Below, in pieces: positions 46,418 to 61,400 of a DNA stretch of 64,000 nucleotides; within the stretch, counting starts at the first letter, position 1, and each line of letters opens with the position of its first letter. This DNA comes from Ciona intestinalis (Eukaryota > Chordata > Ascidiacea > Phlebobranchia > Cionidae), in the NCBI RefSeq assembly GCF_000224145.3, contig NC_020169.2, positions 1,401,479-1,465,478 on the forward strand. The letters run 5' to 3'. Both the position numbers and the translations under genes were made by a program. The notes beneath the pieces are model-generated. The model ran no database searches. It was given only the letters and a program-made list of their open reading frames with translations, and was not told where the DNA came from.

Positions 46418-49400
46418 TTAAGTTTCAACCAAATCCATTTCGCACCTGCTGTTGGCATCCTTCATAAGCTTACTGAGAATTCCATTTAAACGTCGTTGCT
46501 TGACGTCCCTATTATCTGCATTATCTTCCATGCTGACGTCATCAGCCATCAGAGCATCAGGCTCGATGCTCTCACCTTGGCTCGGCAGGCAGACTTCTTC
46601 GTCGCCGCTACTTTCGTCTGATAGGTCACAGAAATATTGGATTTTAGAAAAAAAAACCGTTAAATCCAATGATGAAGCAACAAAATATTGAATTTTAAGA
46701 CAATAAAACAAAAAATCCATCAAGTCCTAATCAGTCGTTCCTTACCATTCTCAAACGGCAATATTACAACTCATATAATGTTAGATATGTAGGTTAAATA
46801 GCTTGTTACCTTCATCAGACTTCATATTTCCATGTTCTGTTGATTTGAGCCACAAAGTTCGACGGAAAGCATTCTTCCTGTATTGCTCGGGCACCTTTGT
46901 AAGATTATAAAACTTTATTTTCAAATGCTGTCTTTAAATTTAGCGTACCAATTTAAAACGACAGGTTAATAGTCGGCAATAGCAATTTAAAGTGAACAAT
47001 TTATAACTACCAGCTAATAGCCATAGACACTATAATCTCCAACCTTAAACGTGTAGGCTGTTGAGTTATCATAATAACATGATACCAAACATAATGTTAC
47101 TTTACTAAAAACTGCTCTGATAAAAAGTAATGTTTTCGATCAACATTTCGTCTACCATTCGGCGAGACATCGTTAGGGTATAGTTATTTCAAGGTAAAAT
47201 AAAATTTAGGTTTATACCAGAAGAGAAATTGTAAGTTTTGAGTTTGAAGCACACTTCGTATACTACTATATATAGAAACATCAGCTTAGCGTAAAGTTAA
47301 GCAAGTACTCGAGTAATTACGGCATGGATAAGCTGCTAGGTTACTCGAGTTCGTTTCCATAAAGCTAATTAGAGCGGGGTCAACATGGTACACTGGTGCG
47401 CTGTTATTGCGCAGTGTAATCAACTGGCAATAAAACGAACAATGTTTGACCTAATATAAAATCAACATTAGAATGGCCGAAGATAGGCTTAATTTAGTTC
47501 TTATGATTACCAATATATGTTTCTTTCAGTTTTACACAATTTCGCTGTTGTATATATAGTAATTAAAGGATACAAGAATAACTTTCATTTTATATATTCC
47601 ACAGTATTATAGTAGAGTGGGGGAAGATGGGACACCTTTAGCACATAACATCCAAATATCCTGATCGTATTTAAATCAATTAACAACGGTGTATTAGAGT
47701 CGTGAGGGTACGGTTTTACAATTCTTTAAATGTTCTTTGTTTACTACAAAATGGGACGATAAAATAGAGTGAAAGGGTTTCTCATCTTCCCCACCCTACT
47801 ATATATTTTAATTTCTAGAATTTGATCATTTTGTTGTTCAAGATAACTACACTAGCAAACAATCTATTGTTGTTTAAGATTACCACACAGTATTCTGCTT
47901 TAATTTTCACACTAGGCGTGTTATACATATAAAACCAATTAACTTACCAATAAATCTTTTGTGGGTTCAAGTTTGGATGGGTAGACGTCAAACACGTGAG
48001 GTTTGGTACATGTCGGGTATCGAGTTTTTATCACACGTTCAACTATACGGAAGGATAGATCGACACGGTGCTGGCAGATGTATATATCCTCGTCTTTCAC
48101 GCCTGTGAAATGTAATCATGGTTGGTGAAACGGGTTTTCACGCCGTGAGAGGACACTTTGGCATATAAAAAAAGATGTTTTTACAGCAGAAAAATTTTCA
48201 GCAGAATTTTCAGCTCATGGTTAAATATGTAATCAACATTTTATATAATATCTGTTATCGTAAAAACCTGTTTGTTTCAGATAAAATAAGCTGTTCAATG
48301 TGTGCTGTTGAAATAAATTGGGGCAATGATGGGCCGACTCTGGCCTAAATCTTGGGGCCTACAGCACGTCAGGTTGTAGGACCTCACCCACATAAAATAT
48401 AAAAAGCAATATAATTCACCTTTCGGTCGACCAAGACAATATGTTTCAAAGTCCATGAGACAGCAGATGCTTACTACCGCCTCTAGCGGAACGATTTCAT
48501 GGAAAGGAGTAGCGACCAACTCGTTATTGTAAAAAAGACGACCTTCGTTATGCCTGGTGTCGTGAGGACGGAGGAAATGGTGACCGTACGCGAACTTGTC
48601 TCCGCTGTAAATAGGAATAAATATTTAGTTTTGTATTTAAAAGACACTAAAACAATTTACCTTTGTTTGTAGGTAATTATTTTTTTTAATTTTTGTTTTG
48701 TTTAATTGATAATTTAGACAACCCATAAGAGATCACTAGCTTGTAGCAATTGCCGTTATGTGTCTTGCCCAATGACTCATACGCATACAACGGTAGCGGC
48801 AGCAAGCCTCGAACCCGTAAACTTTGGGCAAGAGGTATGTGTGCTAACCGCTTTGCCACGGCGCCGTTTATAATATTCTATTAAAGGTGGTTTGACAAAA
48901 AAGTTTATATTTTTTAAAATACTTTTGCGCACACTGTAACATATGGTACACCACTAATAATTCCCTATCAATCTATACTCACTTGTCGTCCGTCCATAGC
49001 TTCTTTATACGGAAAAAGTCCATGGTGTCCGGTGTGGAGTGAGATTGGAGTCGGTAGGATGATCGTACTGGTGGTTGGCTCGATGGGCGCTGTCGAAGCC
49101 TGTGGTCGTGTATCATACGCACACAGTCGCCTGTACAATATTCAGTAATGAGCTGTCAGCGTTAATGCTGGGTAGGCATGTGTGGTGGGAATTTGATAAA
49201 AGCGGGACGAATTTTCGGATAAAATCATGGACAGTGAAGAACCGTATACATGGAGATGGATGAATGTATCGTCATTACATAAATGTAATGTGAATATACG
49301 TTTGACTTCAGTTAGAATGTTTATAATTTAACAGACTCTTTTAAGCCTAACATTTTCCGAGGCTCTCCTAATACAACATGGCATTAGGGAGATTAGACTA

Positions 49401-52400
49401 AGGTGTGTGTTAATAAACACAAGTCTGATTGAACTCGCATTTCACATTCAACCGTTTCGACGATTATGGCCAGAACATCTCAATCCGACTACATGCCTGG
49501 CATCAACAGCCTATGCATTATATTCTAAATGGACGAGGTTCTAAAGCGATCCACACCAAAGGACCTAGTATTTTAAGGAGTTGGCCCATTACGTCAACAC
49601 CCACGGACACATACTACATTTATATCTGTGATACATAAAAAAAATAATCACTTACAAAGTAACATACATGGTAACTCGTAAGCTGGCACGAGATGTTAAA
49701 CCCGTGTGATATCGACTGTCGTTTTCCGGCCACGCGAGGATAAAGTAAGTTACATCCATTCAAATATACTATAGCGAATATTAAATTAATTAAAAAACGA
49801 AGAACCCAAACCTTGTTTGACTTGCATGTCGTCCTTCATTAACGTTAGATAATATGTGTGGCCGGGTGGTGCGTTGGGTGGCTGGGGAACAACTCGAACT
49901 TGTGAGGGAACTTGTCTAGCATCGCATTCCTCGCACAAGTAAGCCCGTTCATCGTTGTAATCGTCGGGTCGTGCGTCCATGCAGTCGCAGTGTTGCCAAA
50001 CCTGGATTGGGGAAAATTATTTAATGTATTGGGTGGAGGAGCGGGGTAACGTGGAAACACTATGATGGGGAACATTTACTAGGTTTAAAAAAATCGGTTA
50101 CCATTTAATTGAAATATTTGAGCATATTGTGGTATGATGCCTTAGCTTAAAGTATGCTGGTTAACATAAACTACCGCGTTCGGAAAAATCACGGTAGTTT
50201 CATAGAAAAAGACCACTGGCAAAATCATGTTGATTTAACAATATAAAAGATTGTGGACACTGAAGTTTTTCGTTTAAAAACGTAGAAATTGGAAAATTGA
50301 CGATAAAGGCAAAACTTACATAGCATTTCTCGCACTGTATCATGAGGCCTTCGTCCTTAAATATCCCGCATATACACCTTATGTAATCTCCGTTCTTCCT
50401 TCGTTCGTCCAGTTCTTTCTGCTGTGCCGAGCACTCCTGTGAAAAACACACAACGTCAAAAACATCTTCCACGAGCGCAAAATGGCGCCCTACACCAGCG
50501 TGTAATTGATTCTTGGTAAACGGCGTGTCGTTTCGTTTAATATTTGATGAAGCACGGCTCGAGCAAAACAACAAACCTTCTTCTTTTCGTCCTCTTCGTC
50601 TTCGCCCAGCGTTGCTGCGGCCAGGGAACGAGCGCAGGCGAAGGAACGCCGCAGTCGAGCCACGTCACGGCCCAAAGTCGATTTTCTGCCGTGGTATTTC
50701 TGCGAGAGAATCGATTTTATCGGGGAGCTTGGAATTTGATAAGACTGCGCTGTATAGGAATGTGTCTGCTTACTGGCATTTATGAGTCTTATTATACAGC
50801 TCTCAGCAAAACACTGCGCAATGTTACAGGCATACAGTTCCAATATACATGGCGAAGTATTTAACTTACCTCCGCGTTTCTGAACACTCGTTGAAGATCG
50901 ACGCAAAACTCCTGGAAATTTTCGTATTCTTTCGTCACAATCTTTTGTTCCACGAAACTCAAATCAACCGGGTCAGTCACGTGGTCGTAATACTCGGGAT
51001 TCCTGTGACGTGACAGAGGAATATTCGATAAACGTCACAATAGATATTGTGATGCAATAAGCAGTACTAAGAACTTCAATTTACTCACCGCATTAGATAA
51101 ACATATCGGGTGTATTGAACGTTACATTTTATAAGATATAGTAGGGTGGGGAAAGACGGGACACCTTCAGCACATAATATTCAAATATCCTGATCGTGTT
51201 TTAAACAATTAACAACGGTATATGGGAGTCTTGAGGATATGGTTTTTATAATTCTTTAAATGTTCTTTGTTTACTAACAAATGGGACAAGAAAATAAAAT
51301 AAAAAGATGTCCCATACCACCCCAACCTACTATATAATACTGTTAAAAAAAAGTAAAAATCTTCTAAAATAGATTGCTTAAAAAATATTTTTCACTAACT
51401 GCAGTATATTTCCCATTAGGCCGCAGAAAAACAAGGATTATGTAACTTAAGCGTCACGCTGTGGCAAAGGTGGAATACGTATTATGTGAGCTTACATAAC
51501 AGCAAGGCGTAAAACCGTCAAAGCGTGAAAATACTGATGGTAAATAAACAACTTACTGGGTTTTTGAAGGTAAATTAATGAACGGTATTGCGACTGAAAC
51601 TCCGTTTTCGTCTTTGCAAGTCATGACTGCAGTGAACACGTCATTGATTGCGTCACGTAGCAAAGTGGATTTCGTAGATGTCTGTGTATAGATAGCGGTT
51701 TAATAAAAAGGAAAAGTTTTATTAATATTTTGTATAATTTTTATGTGAAAAATTTTGTATGAATAAACCTCATATAGGTATAGTTGAAAATAAAAACGCA
51801 GGAATCTAAAAATCACGCAGCATTTTTTAGTAATATTACAAGTTTTTTTCATATTTTATGGCCAATTAATTACTCGTAAAATGCAGTTAAAAAGTTTTTT
51901 TTTCCATGAAATCGCATGGCTTTTAGCGCACAGCAATTTTTATATGAGCCTTTATATGAAAGTGATTATTATATATGAGATATGATAATAGAGTTAAATC
52001 ACTTCGTTTACCTCTGACTCGTCGCTCTCGTGATCTGGAAAAATAATTGCAGGTCAGTGTTGGGAGGCGTATACTTATATATAGGAAATACACACCGGTG
52101 TTTGATGAAGTACCACAGACGAAATTATGAGTAAGAATAAGATAGCTTGAACAAACAATGAGATTGTCATCAAGGGATTATGGTCCGAATTCTTTAATTT
52201 TGAATCACGGTTTATACTAAAAGCATTTTAACACTCACTAGGAAGGTATTTTAAAATATTTTGAGGTTGGTAAGTCTCGCTATACCTGTATCGTCGTGGG
52301 GGTGGGTTCGCGGAGACGACTTTTCGTGGTTAATTTTCGTCTGTATAGAATACAATATATTAGTGGGGTAAGATGGATATCGTTAGCATATAATATCTCA

Positions 52401-55400
52401 TATTTTCCAATCGTGTTTAAGCGGTGAAAAAAGCTTTGAATTCTGTAAATATTTTGTTGTTTACCACCCAATGGATAAAGGAAAAGAAAAACAGAACCCA
52501 GCTTTTCTTTGACCAAATCTACCTTGGATTTTCAATATTTTTTACGCAGTAAATCCAATTACGAAGCCATGCCACATGTGGTGTACGGTTGATCGTTTCG
52601 GAGATAAAAATGCAGGGCACAATTTACACAAAGTGGGTACCTGGCGCATGTTGCGAAGCAGGAACAGCCGAGATCGCTTCACAAACTTTTTTTCGTCCTC
52701 TGATATCGAAGGCATCTGTTCGACCTTGTATTTTCTCGTGCCCACTTCAATATTCTGGTCCTGAGGTACATAAAGTTTGATCTATCGTCCGCGCACGTCA
52801 TAATACTCAAGATAATTTCGCTTGTGACGTCACAAGAGCCAAGACAAATGCCTGCGGCCGGGAATTATGTTTCGGTGTTACGTCAAAGCGACGAGCTGGT
52901 ACGTAATAGCAGCGTTATTTGACTGCAGAAAGCAAAACAACGTGCGAACTAACAATAGTACAAACGCCTATTGCATTTTAAAAGTTTGTGGTATACTGCC
53001 CCTCGCCGGGCTAGATTCCACTTGGCCATAATTGCAGAAATGTACATGTATATAACACTGCGTTATGCATCTGAATTAAATTTCCATCGATCAATACTAA
53101 GCCATATAATCCTGTAGTGCATACGGGAGCATGGGTGGTAATCACATTTGGTTTAACATTGTGCCTTAATTTAAAACGAATGTTGCTGTAGTTTATCAGC
53201 GATTCTATACTGCTTGAAATGAACACAATATCCATTAATAACCAAGTCTACATATTACAAATTTAAATAATCCGATATTTAGAGCAGACGAAATTACAGC
53301 CGATTTTTTTAAAAATTATGTTGTGATAAGGCTTATAACAGCAACTGTGGAAAACGTATAAGAAACATTGGAATTAATCTTTAAATAGTGGAGATCATTA
53401 AGCTAATTAAAATAACGAAGACGTTTTTTTGTTCATATTAACCTGTGTTGTTGTTGAATATAAATGTGTTTCACATGATGCGTGTTTTGGTCGACGTTCT
53501 TTGGTCGGGTGGAGCGTGCTCCTCGTTTTTCCTCCTTGCTCCGCTCCTCTTTGCGTCTTTCCACCAATCACTCCTCGGCATTCCGAGCTACCGCATCTGT
53601 GACGTCACAAAGTCCATTAACGTCGCTGTTGCTACGATTGGATGCAGCGTGACGTACATGGGGCGGGATGTGGATTGAACGAGAATAAGTCGAGCGTTGG
53701 TACTTTAATTTGTGAAACACAATCCGTTATGCAACACGATCATTTGCTATTTTTGGGGTAATTTAACTCCTGCAACGTTGCGTGCGGTTCCGTCTAATTT
53801 AGAAGTGCGGATGCTGCAGCATTTACAAGCTAAAACTTTTAAAATTCTGTCAAAATGGCCGAACGAGACACGCAGTGGAATTTTAATATAATTAACTCTC
53901 GAGGGGCGGGCTTGTTGGCAGACATCAGCAAAACCTCAGGCTTGGACCACTCGCAAGCAATTTGCCTCGCTAGGATCACAAGCATGCTTACTTGGCTTGT
54001 ATTGACGGGCTTTTCACAGCTTTCCGTTTGTTTACAGCAACAATAACCCATACCTGCCTCCTAGACGAAGGTTAAAGGGCTTCGAATATATTAATGTCGG
54101 GGATTTACGGAGCGCGGGGACCAGCTCTGCATTTTTCATGCTGTTGCGGTCGGAAAGTAATTATTTTGGTCGGGCTGTCAAATTTCCATTTCCACTCGAC
54201 CGCCTGCCCCTGAAAGCTTGGGTAAAAAGTACCTGCACGGCTGCTGGCGGTCCAGGTTATATGCGTGGAAGTTGTAGTCGTACGTGAGCTCTTCGCTGCT
54301 GACGATTGGGCGTTTTGCGAATAAACCGACCCTGTATTCACCATTCACAACCCATTTCTGCATCTCACAGTTCGGTTGGCAGCTGCAAACGAAAATATAT
54401 AATAATGGTAACTCCATATGGGACTGTTATGCAAAAATCATGTATAAGTACATTCGTTATAGAGAGTCGTACAGTCCGTTTATTTGCACTAGAAAACACA
54501 TTACGGCACGAAAACAATACAATGGATTTCATAAAAAATAGTATAAAACTGTATATAAATTCGATTTGATATGAAAAAATGTGGAACGGATAAGAGCCGA
54601 AAACTCCAATATTGGCAAAATTTCCTGCATTTTTGGCTTTGCTCCAAAGTTACGCAATGTAGAGTAAGCACAAGCCCACAAAGCTCACCTGTGGTTCACA
54701 AATCTTCCCTCATTAGCAAGTCTGTAGCCGTCAATCACCGTACCAGCCTCCAATTGAACACAATAATGGTCATTATGAGCGTTGTAATTCTCAATTGTTC
54801 GACGCCGGAACTCGCGTTCGCTCACAACCTCACCGACGTATTCCAGTAAGAACTGGCCTGAACCGGTACAACCGCTTGTAAATACGAGGTGAAACAGGTG
54901 CGAAAGATTACCGGTAACATATGTAGCAATTATATATACCGGGTTCACGTAGGTGGATTTTATTCAATAGATTTGAAGAATTTATCTAATACTATGGCAA
55001 ATTTCATCATTTAGTTACAAGTTTCTGACTACACATTGAAATTCAATCGTGTTTTTCATTTTCTTCTGTAAAATATATAATTAGATTATACTGGTCGCGT
55101 GTATGATAAACAGATTCGTGTAAAGATGAACCATTCACTGTGTATAAAGTACAGGTATCGGTGCAACACACGAACTCTTTGTTAGCTTGTTTCGTCAGCG
55201 ATATAAATAAACGTCGCTGTAATAATGCGCTCAGCACTAAATACACGTCATACATACGGTTTACGTTGATTTTTAACGACGCTGTAGCCAAAACACTACC
55301 GTCTATACGATATAAATTTATAATACTGTGCGGTAAGATGATGCGTACCGAAACCATATAATATCACATATTTACTTATCGTGTTTTTAACAATTAACAA

Positions 55401-58400
55401 CCATCTTTTGGAGTCGCGGACGACTAGGTTTAATAAAATTTTTTAACTTTTTTTTCTAGCAAATGGTCGGAAAAAAGTATGTTTCTTACCTTCAGGTATA
55501 TCAGAGTTGGTACGAACCCCCCAACCACGATCGTTGGTTCGAAATCTTTCGAGATCTTTCCACCACTGTTGCTTCTGTATACATCGGTTCGCACACCTGC
55601 GTTAAAGTTACGAGCAAAGTTTTAGCTATTTTTAAACAGAACTTTTCACATCAACAGTTTGCAGCGGAGTAAGAAAATCTGTTTCGGCGATAGAATATAG
55701 TATTAATAGTAACACCGACACATGTTTGGCGGAAATTGGATATTTAAACTGCACTATAAGCAAAACTTTTGCCATTAACGGTACTTTTTTAACACGAGCG
55801 TAGTAGCAAAATCAATATTCGTTTTGGGCTCAAGCTGAATATTTAACTTAAAATGCGCGTTATGCAGCATTATGTTAATGCGTAAAGTAATGAATGTTTG
55901 AGACGTATATGACGAAGTATTAAAACTTTTCTACACTGTGTTCAAGAGAAAAGCACCAATGAGATATTATCTTTACCCAACAGTTTCAACTGTGGGGTTA
56001 ACAATAGCAGCGGATATTTAATTTGGTAAAAAGGTTACAATGTAAAAAAACGTGTAGAAAAAAAGGCGCATTCGATTTGCGCAATGCTTGCTGTTGTGAT
56101 TGTTTAAGATAAGCAAAGGGCTTCCTTCTAAGAAAGCGTTTATCCCGGATCGAGTGGTCTTATACCGGGATGCGGTTAGATTTCAATATTCCCATTAATG
56201 AATCCGGACTCCCACCGTGTAAGGGTTGCGGGCGGTGGTCTCGTAACAATACGCTTCCGAATTAGGAACCCGAATCCCAAACCTCCTATGAGGGATGGAA
56301 ATGTCGATGTTTCATGGAATATGGGAACGGCGGTCAACCGCATATTAACAAAATGGCGCTGACCCGACTACATCAGTGCGTCATTGTTTAAGCGAGCAGA
56401 CATCAAAACCGCATAGCCAGATTACGTAAATTGGGTATCAGAGAGCTCGGGATCTAATTTTAGCCAGCTTTGAATCGGAGCCGCCTTCAAACTTGTGTGA
56501 CGTCACGGGCTGTTGAATTAGCGCTCGTAAAGTGCTCGTTCAGATTAATTCGTTTGTACATCCGCGTGCAATTAAACTTAAACCGTTAAAACTGGGCGAC
56601 AAAACAAAGTAATACGAATGAAAGCAACAATATCATTGGTTCAACCTAGCCGTGATTGCTGTAAAAAAGGCACGAAGTTTGTCCAAAAAAGCGATGAACT
56701 TACATATTAAGCCCAGATGCTGCATGTACGTTTTTTGGCTATAATGCTGACATAATGTATGAAGACAAAAGCGCATTGTTAAGGCGTAAAATATATAGTA
56801 ATATTGCCGTAGGCTGCGGGAATGGTTATTCTCTCCTTTAAATCGTGCCATGACTACCAAGCCTATATACCAACAACATTTATTTAGATTTGCGAAAACA
56901 CCGAAAAAAAACACGTTTATTTAAAATATGGTGGTTAGAATAAATTACGCTTACCTAATAAAACCGATTGGTGTCTACCTATTAAATATGATACGGTAGG
57001 AAGGCATAAGAAAACGTGACTTCAGCGAGCATACACTTACTTGTCTTGGCACGGACAGGTGTCGGGGGAACACTCAATATACATGAGTCGGTTGAGACAT
57101 TCCTTTCCGCAGCCATGGACGTCAGAGGAGAGGGAATGAATGTCGGAAAGGGTTTGGCAGACGCATACATGTTCCTCTTGCTCGCATGTCGGCTGGCTGT
57201 CCACGTACACGTCTGGGTAATATATAAGAGTCATATAAATATGCGGAACTAAAGGGGCTCGGAATATTTTAATGGTTGAAGACGCATGTGGAAAGTAAAT
57301 TAATAAAACAGGTTTTTGCATTTTGTTAGTTTCGTCTTAAACGGGTGGGAAATTTTAACAAGTGATCAAATTAGATAAGTGTAGTTTTACATGGGGTGTG
57401 TCGTGTGTACGGCTGTACCATGTACTACGAATCAAATTTAACAACCTCATTTCGGTTGTTTTACAAGCACATATGGCATGTTCATTACGTAAATGTACGG
57501 ATATCGTTAAATCGGCGTAACTGTTTACTGTTCTCGCGCTGTTCGGTGGTCTTTGGTAAGCTTCCAGACAACATGTCTGCTCTATGTCTGGCATGGTCGC
57601 CAGACTAATTTAAATACACACAGCTATCAGATGGCATTTATCGGAAATTGAATGACATTTAAAGTTCATATTCTGAAGACTTTATTAAAAGAAAAAGCAG
57701 AAAACGGTTCCAAGATAATTTAAATTTTAAAACAACAACACCAAAGTGGAAAACTACAAAAAGAATATCCCAAACCCTCTTACAATACTCTAACTAACAA
57801 TGAATGACCGATTGGTAACACGCTTGGGTTGTTAACTTTGAATGGTCAGTTTTAGAATGTAAACACATCACAGCAAATACATCATCTATATAAGTTGTTG
57901 CTCCCAGGCATATAATTAAGTCAAATAGAGCTCTCATTGCACTTTATTACTCTGCTGACCAACGTTTAAAATTCAATGCAGTTTGCCTTAATATGGTTAA
58001 TATGAATATTACATTGATAATGGTGACCTGATTAGAATGTGAAAACATTGGTAAGCAAATACACGTTTATTACCAGAAAAACTAAACTAAAATTCATTGC
58101 CATTTTAAATAACTAATGCGCTGCACAGAAGATTTTGTTCTATTAATGATCTAACAACTGTGGTTTAGTCGCTGTATCCCGTTTTATCGTTTAAAATATT
58201 CCTAAATCTTTGCTACCGTAATCGAAGAGGCAAATAAAAAATTATTATTATTATCAAGTACTAAATCACCAACAAAGCTCTAATATATAGTAAGATGGGA
58301 CGCCTTTTCATTCTATTTTATTGTCTCATTTGGTAGTAAACAAAGAACATAAAAGAATTATAAAACCGTATCCTTAATGATTTTCATAGACCGTTGTTAT

Positions 58401-61400
58401 TTGGTTACTTAAAACATGATTAGGATATTTGTATATTATGTGCTAAAGATGTCCCATCTTCCCCCACATCACTCTTAAATACACAATGTCTTCACCAAGC
58501 AAAATAGTCTACAAAAATAAACTTACTTTTTTCAATCTTAATGAACTGTGTGGCAAGATCCTGGCTTGGCGAGATTAGTTTGCGGTTGTACATCCACCAT
58601 ATGTTAAATGGAAGCTGGAAATCTTTTCTTGATTTTAAGAGGAAGTTGCCGGCATGAATCGGCATCGGGAGCAATTCATTGACATCTTCGTCTTCAACAT
58701 CCTCACCACTAGATGGGGTTAAGGTTTTAGTTTGCAATTACTTTTTTAAATATTTTTTTGAATAACCTTTTTTAAAGATTTCTTGAACTACTTTTTTTTA
58801 TGATTTTTTCGACTACTTTTTTTAAAAAAAATTTGAAATACTTTTTACCGAACTACAGAAATGCTTCATGCAATTTTTGTGACTTCATAGTTTCGTTCTC
58901 ATCTCATACATTATAAATATTAACTGATGTTGCGTTTATTTGTCTAAAAAACATTGTCTAGAACTCTGCTTCTCCAAAGTATAATGCTATGTATAGGAAT
59001 AAGCATAGGCATAAAAATTAATACAGATAAGGGGGAGATACAGTTTTATACTAAACTGTAAATTCGTCCGTGTATGGAATTAAACTGCATATAAAAGTTA
59101 CAGGATACTAACATGGTATTACATTTAAAAATCAGAATATTTTAGAATAAAAAAAGGCTATACTAAGATTCCAATGTGTATCATTAAAAATGATTTTAAT
59201 TCAGTAATAATCGAACACAACAGTAATAGAAACTGAATATTTACATCATATCCTACCTTTGTGTTTTGAAGTGGGATGAAAATAGCCCAGACTTAAGGAA
59301 AGTTTTTTTCCGTTGTGGAAGAAGCATTGAAGTGGATTGGCCATCTGCTATTGATCTGCGTGGGTGGAAAATAATTAAATTGTGTGGACTTGGTGCAGTG
59401 CAGAAAGCAAAGCAACATTAATCACAATTAATTGCTACTTTTAAAGTAGATTTGGATAAGCTCGCATAGCTTTATACTAATTGCACGAGACTTCTCAAGA
59501 ATAAGCAGTAATTCATGCAATTCAAAAATAAATTTCTTGCTGTTTTATACACTTATTAAATTCTTTGCCATTGTCGAAAATATTTTCACAATTATTCAGC
59601 AGTATTGTTCTTAGTCAGAGATAACAATCTGTTGGCATATGAGCCAATACACTTCCAGGAAAAGTCAAAATTGACTCACATTCCAGCAGCAGAGGCATGC
59701 CCAACTTGCTTCTCTTTCCTGTTTTGCATCAAATTCAAATCTGACGCGTCGCCATAAAAGTCAAGTTGGGTGGCTTCGTCTGCACATGGACTTGAAACTT
59801 CGCTTTCATTCGATATTTTTCGAGCAGCATGACTGAGTTTTCCAGCTGCGGCTGTCTCCACACCCTCCTCTAACTAAACATATCAGTTACATGTTTTTGA
59901 CACGGTTCAAATCAACAATGTTTGGTGAACATGAGTGCATGGCTATTAGACTGAACAGCAGATTTTGTTAAGTTAATCCGCAACAGTAAAACATAACGAA
60001 AAAAGTGACAAAAACTAGAGATAAAACTAAACTTATATTTACTGCCACTTAAAATATTTAATGCGTTGCACAGAAGATTTTTTTCCGTTAATGATCTACC
60101 CTAAAGGAAGAACAGTATATTCAAAAACAAAGAATAAAACCACAATAAATTCAAATTAATGATCAGTTTTTGGTTTAAATTTTTGAGTTAATTGGACAAT
60201 TAAAGTTAACGCCACTCACTTTTACATGACCGTTGTTATTTGCATTCGAGTTTCCTTCAGATTCCGAGTTCTCCACAGAAGTTTGTTTTCTCTTTAGTTT
60301 TGCAACCACAGATTCCAAGCTCTTTTTGCTCACAGGTTTGTGTGCGTGATCATAAACTGTGCAGCATATAGTCTTAGTCGGAGGGGTGGGTTTGTTACAT
60401 TTGATTATTGCATCTTCTATTGCTTCATCCATATGCTTGTCAGCTTGCATGCCATCATACATACCAGGTGGGGGTGAATTGAGTGATCTAATCCATGAAG
60501 CAGATTGTGATTGTTGGTTAAGAGCTTTATATGACAAACAAGCACCAACTGCTACTTTTGCTTTTTGACATGAAATAGCTCCATTAGTAGACACATTAGT
60601 GGATTGTTTCAAGGTACTGCCTCGCTTGGTTTTTACAACTGTACTCTTAGTTTTTTGCGCTGTTTGCTTGAATTTTCTTGTAGCTGATGTTAGAAGACTT
60701 GAAGATCTCCTGGTTCTGTTGCGACTCTGATCCACATGAACTTGGTCTTTTTGTGAGGGCACAGATGTCGTTAAATCGTCACTTTTTCTTGGTCTACCTG
60801 GACCACGCTTTCTCGAGAAATTGTTCATTCTTGCTTTTAATGGTAGATCATCATCAGAAGTATCATTATCTGATTTAACCTGATTTGCTGTTGGTTTCTT
60901 TGTACTTTTTTCTTTCAGTAAATCAAGATTTTGGTCCTCTGGTTCATTTATTACGTTACGGCTATCAGATTTATTTTTCTTTGTGACCTTAGGTGGTCTT
61001 CCTCTTGCCTTTTTCACAGGTGGTCCACTGTCAGACTTGGACAAAGTTTTTAGATGTGACACAGTTTTCTCATCAGGTTGGGAACTGGTCTTCTTGTATT
61101 GCAGATAATCAGCCACAGCAATATCAACAGTTTTCGAAACTTTTTCAGTTGATAGTTCAGACTGAGTAAGTGTGGCAGTAATCACTGCTTTAATATGACT
61201 GACCAGATCATCAGCAAAGGGGGCTTGCTGTGATGATGTTGTAGCTTTTTCAGTATTACCTTTCTTTGATTTTTTACTGTTGTTGGAGTCCTGTTCTATA
61301 GCTTTACCAGTTTGATAAGTATCACAAAGCTGCGAATCCGCAGGAAACAGTTTATTTCCATCATTATCTCCAGCAGAGCTTGTCAAGGAACCTGGATTAT

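Noticed and set aside
48806-48858. tRNA gene on the minus strand
   Set aside because: Box A and box B are present, but there is no cloverleaf or paired acceptor stem, and the sequence continues into a repeat body with an A-rich tail: a SINE head, not a tRNA gene.
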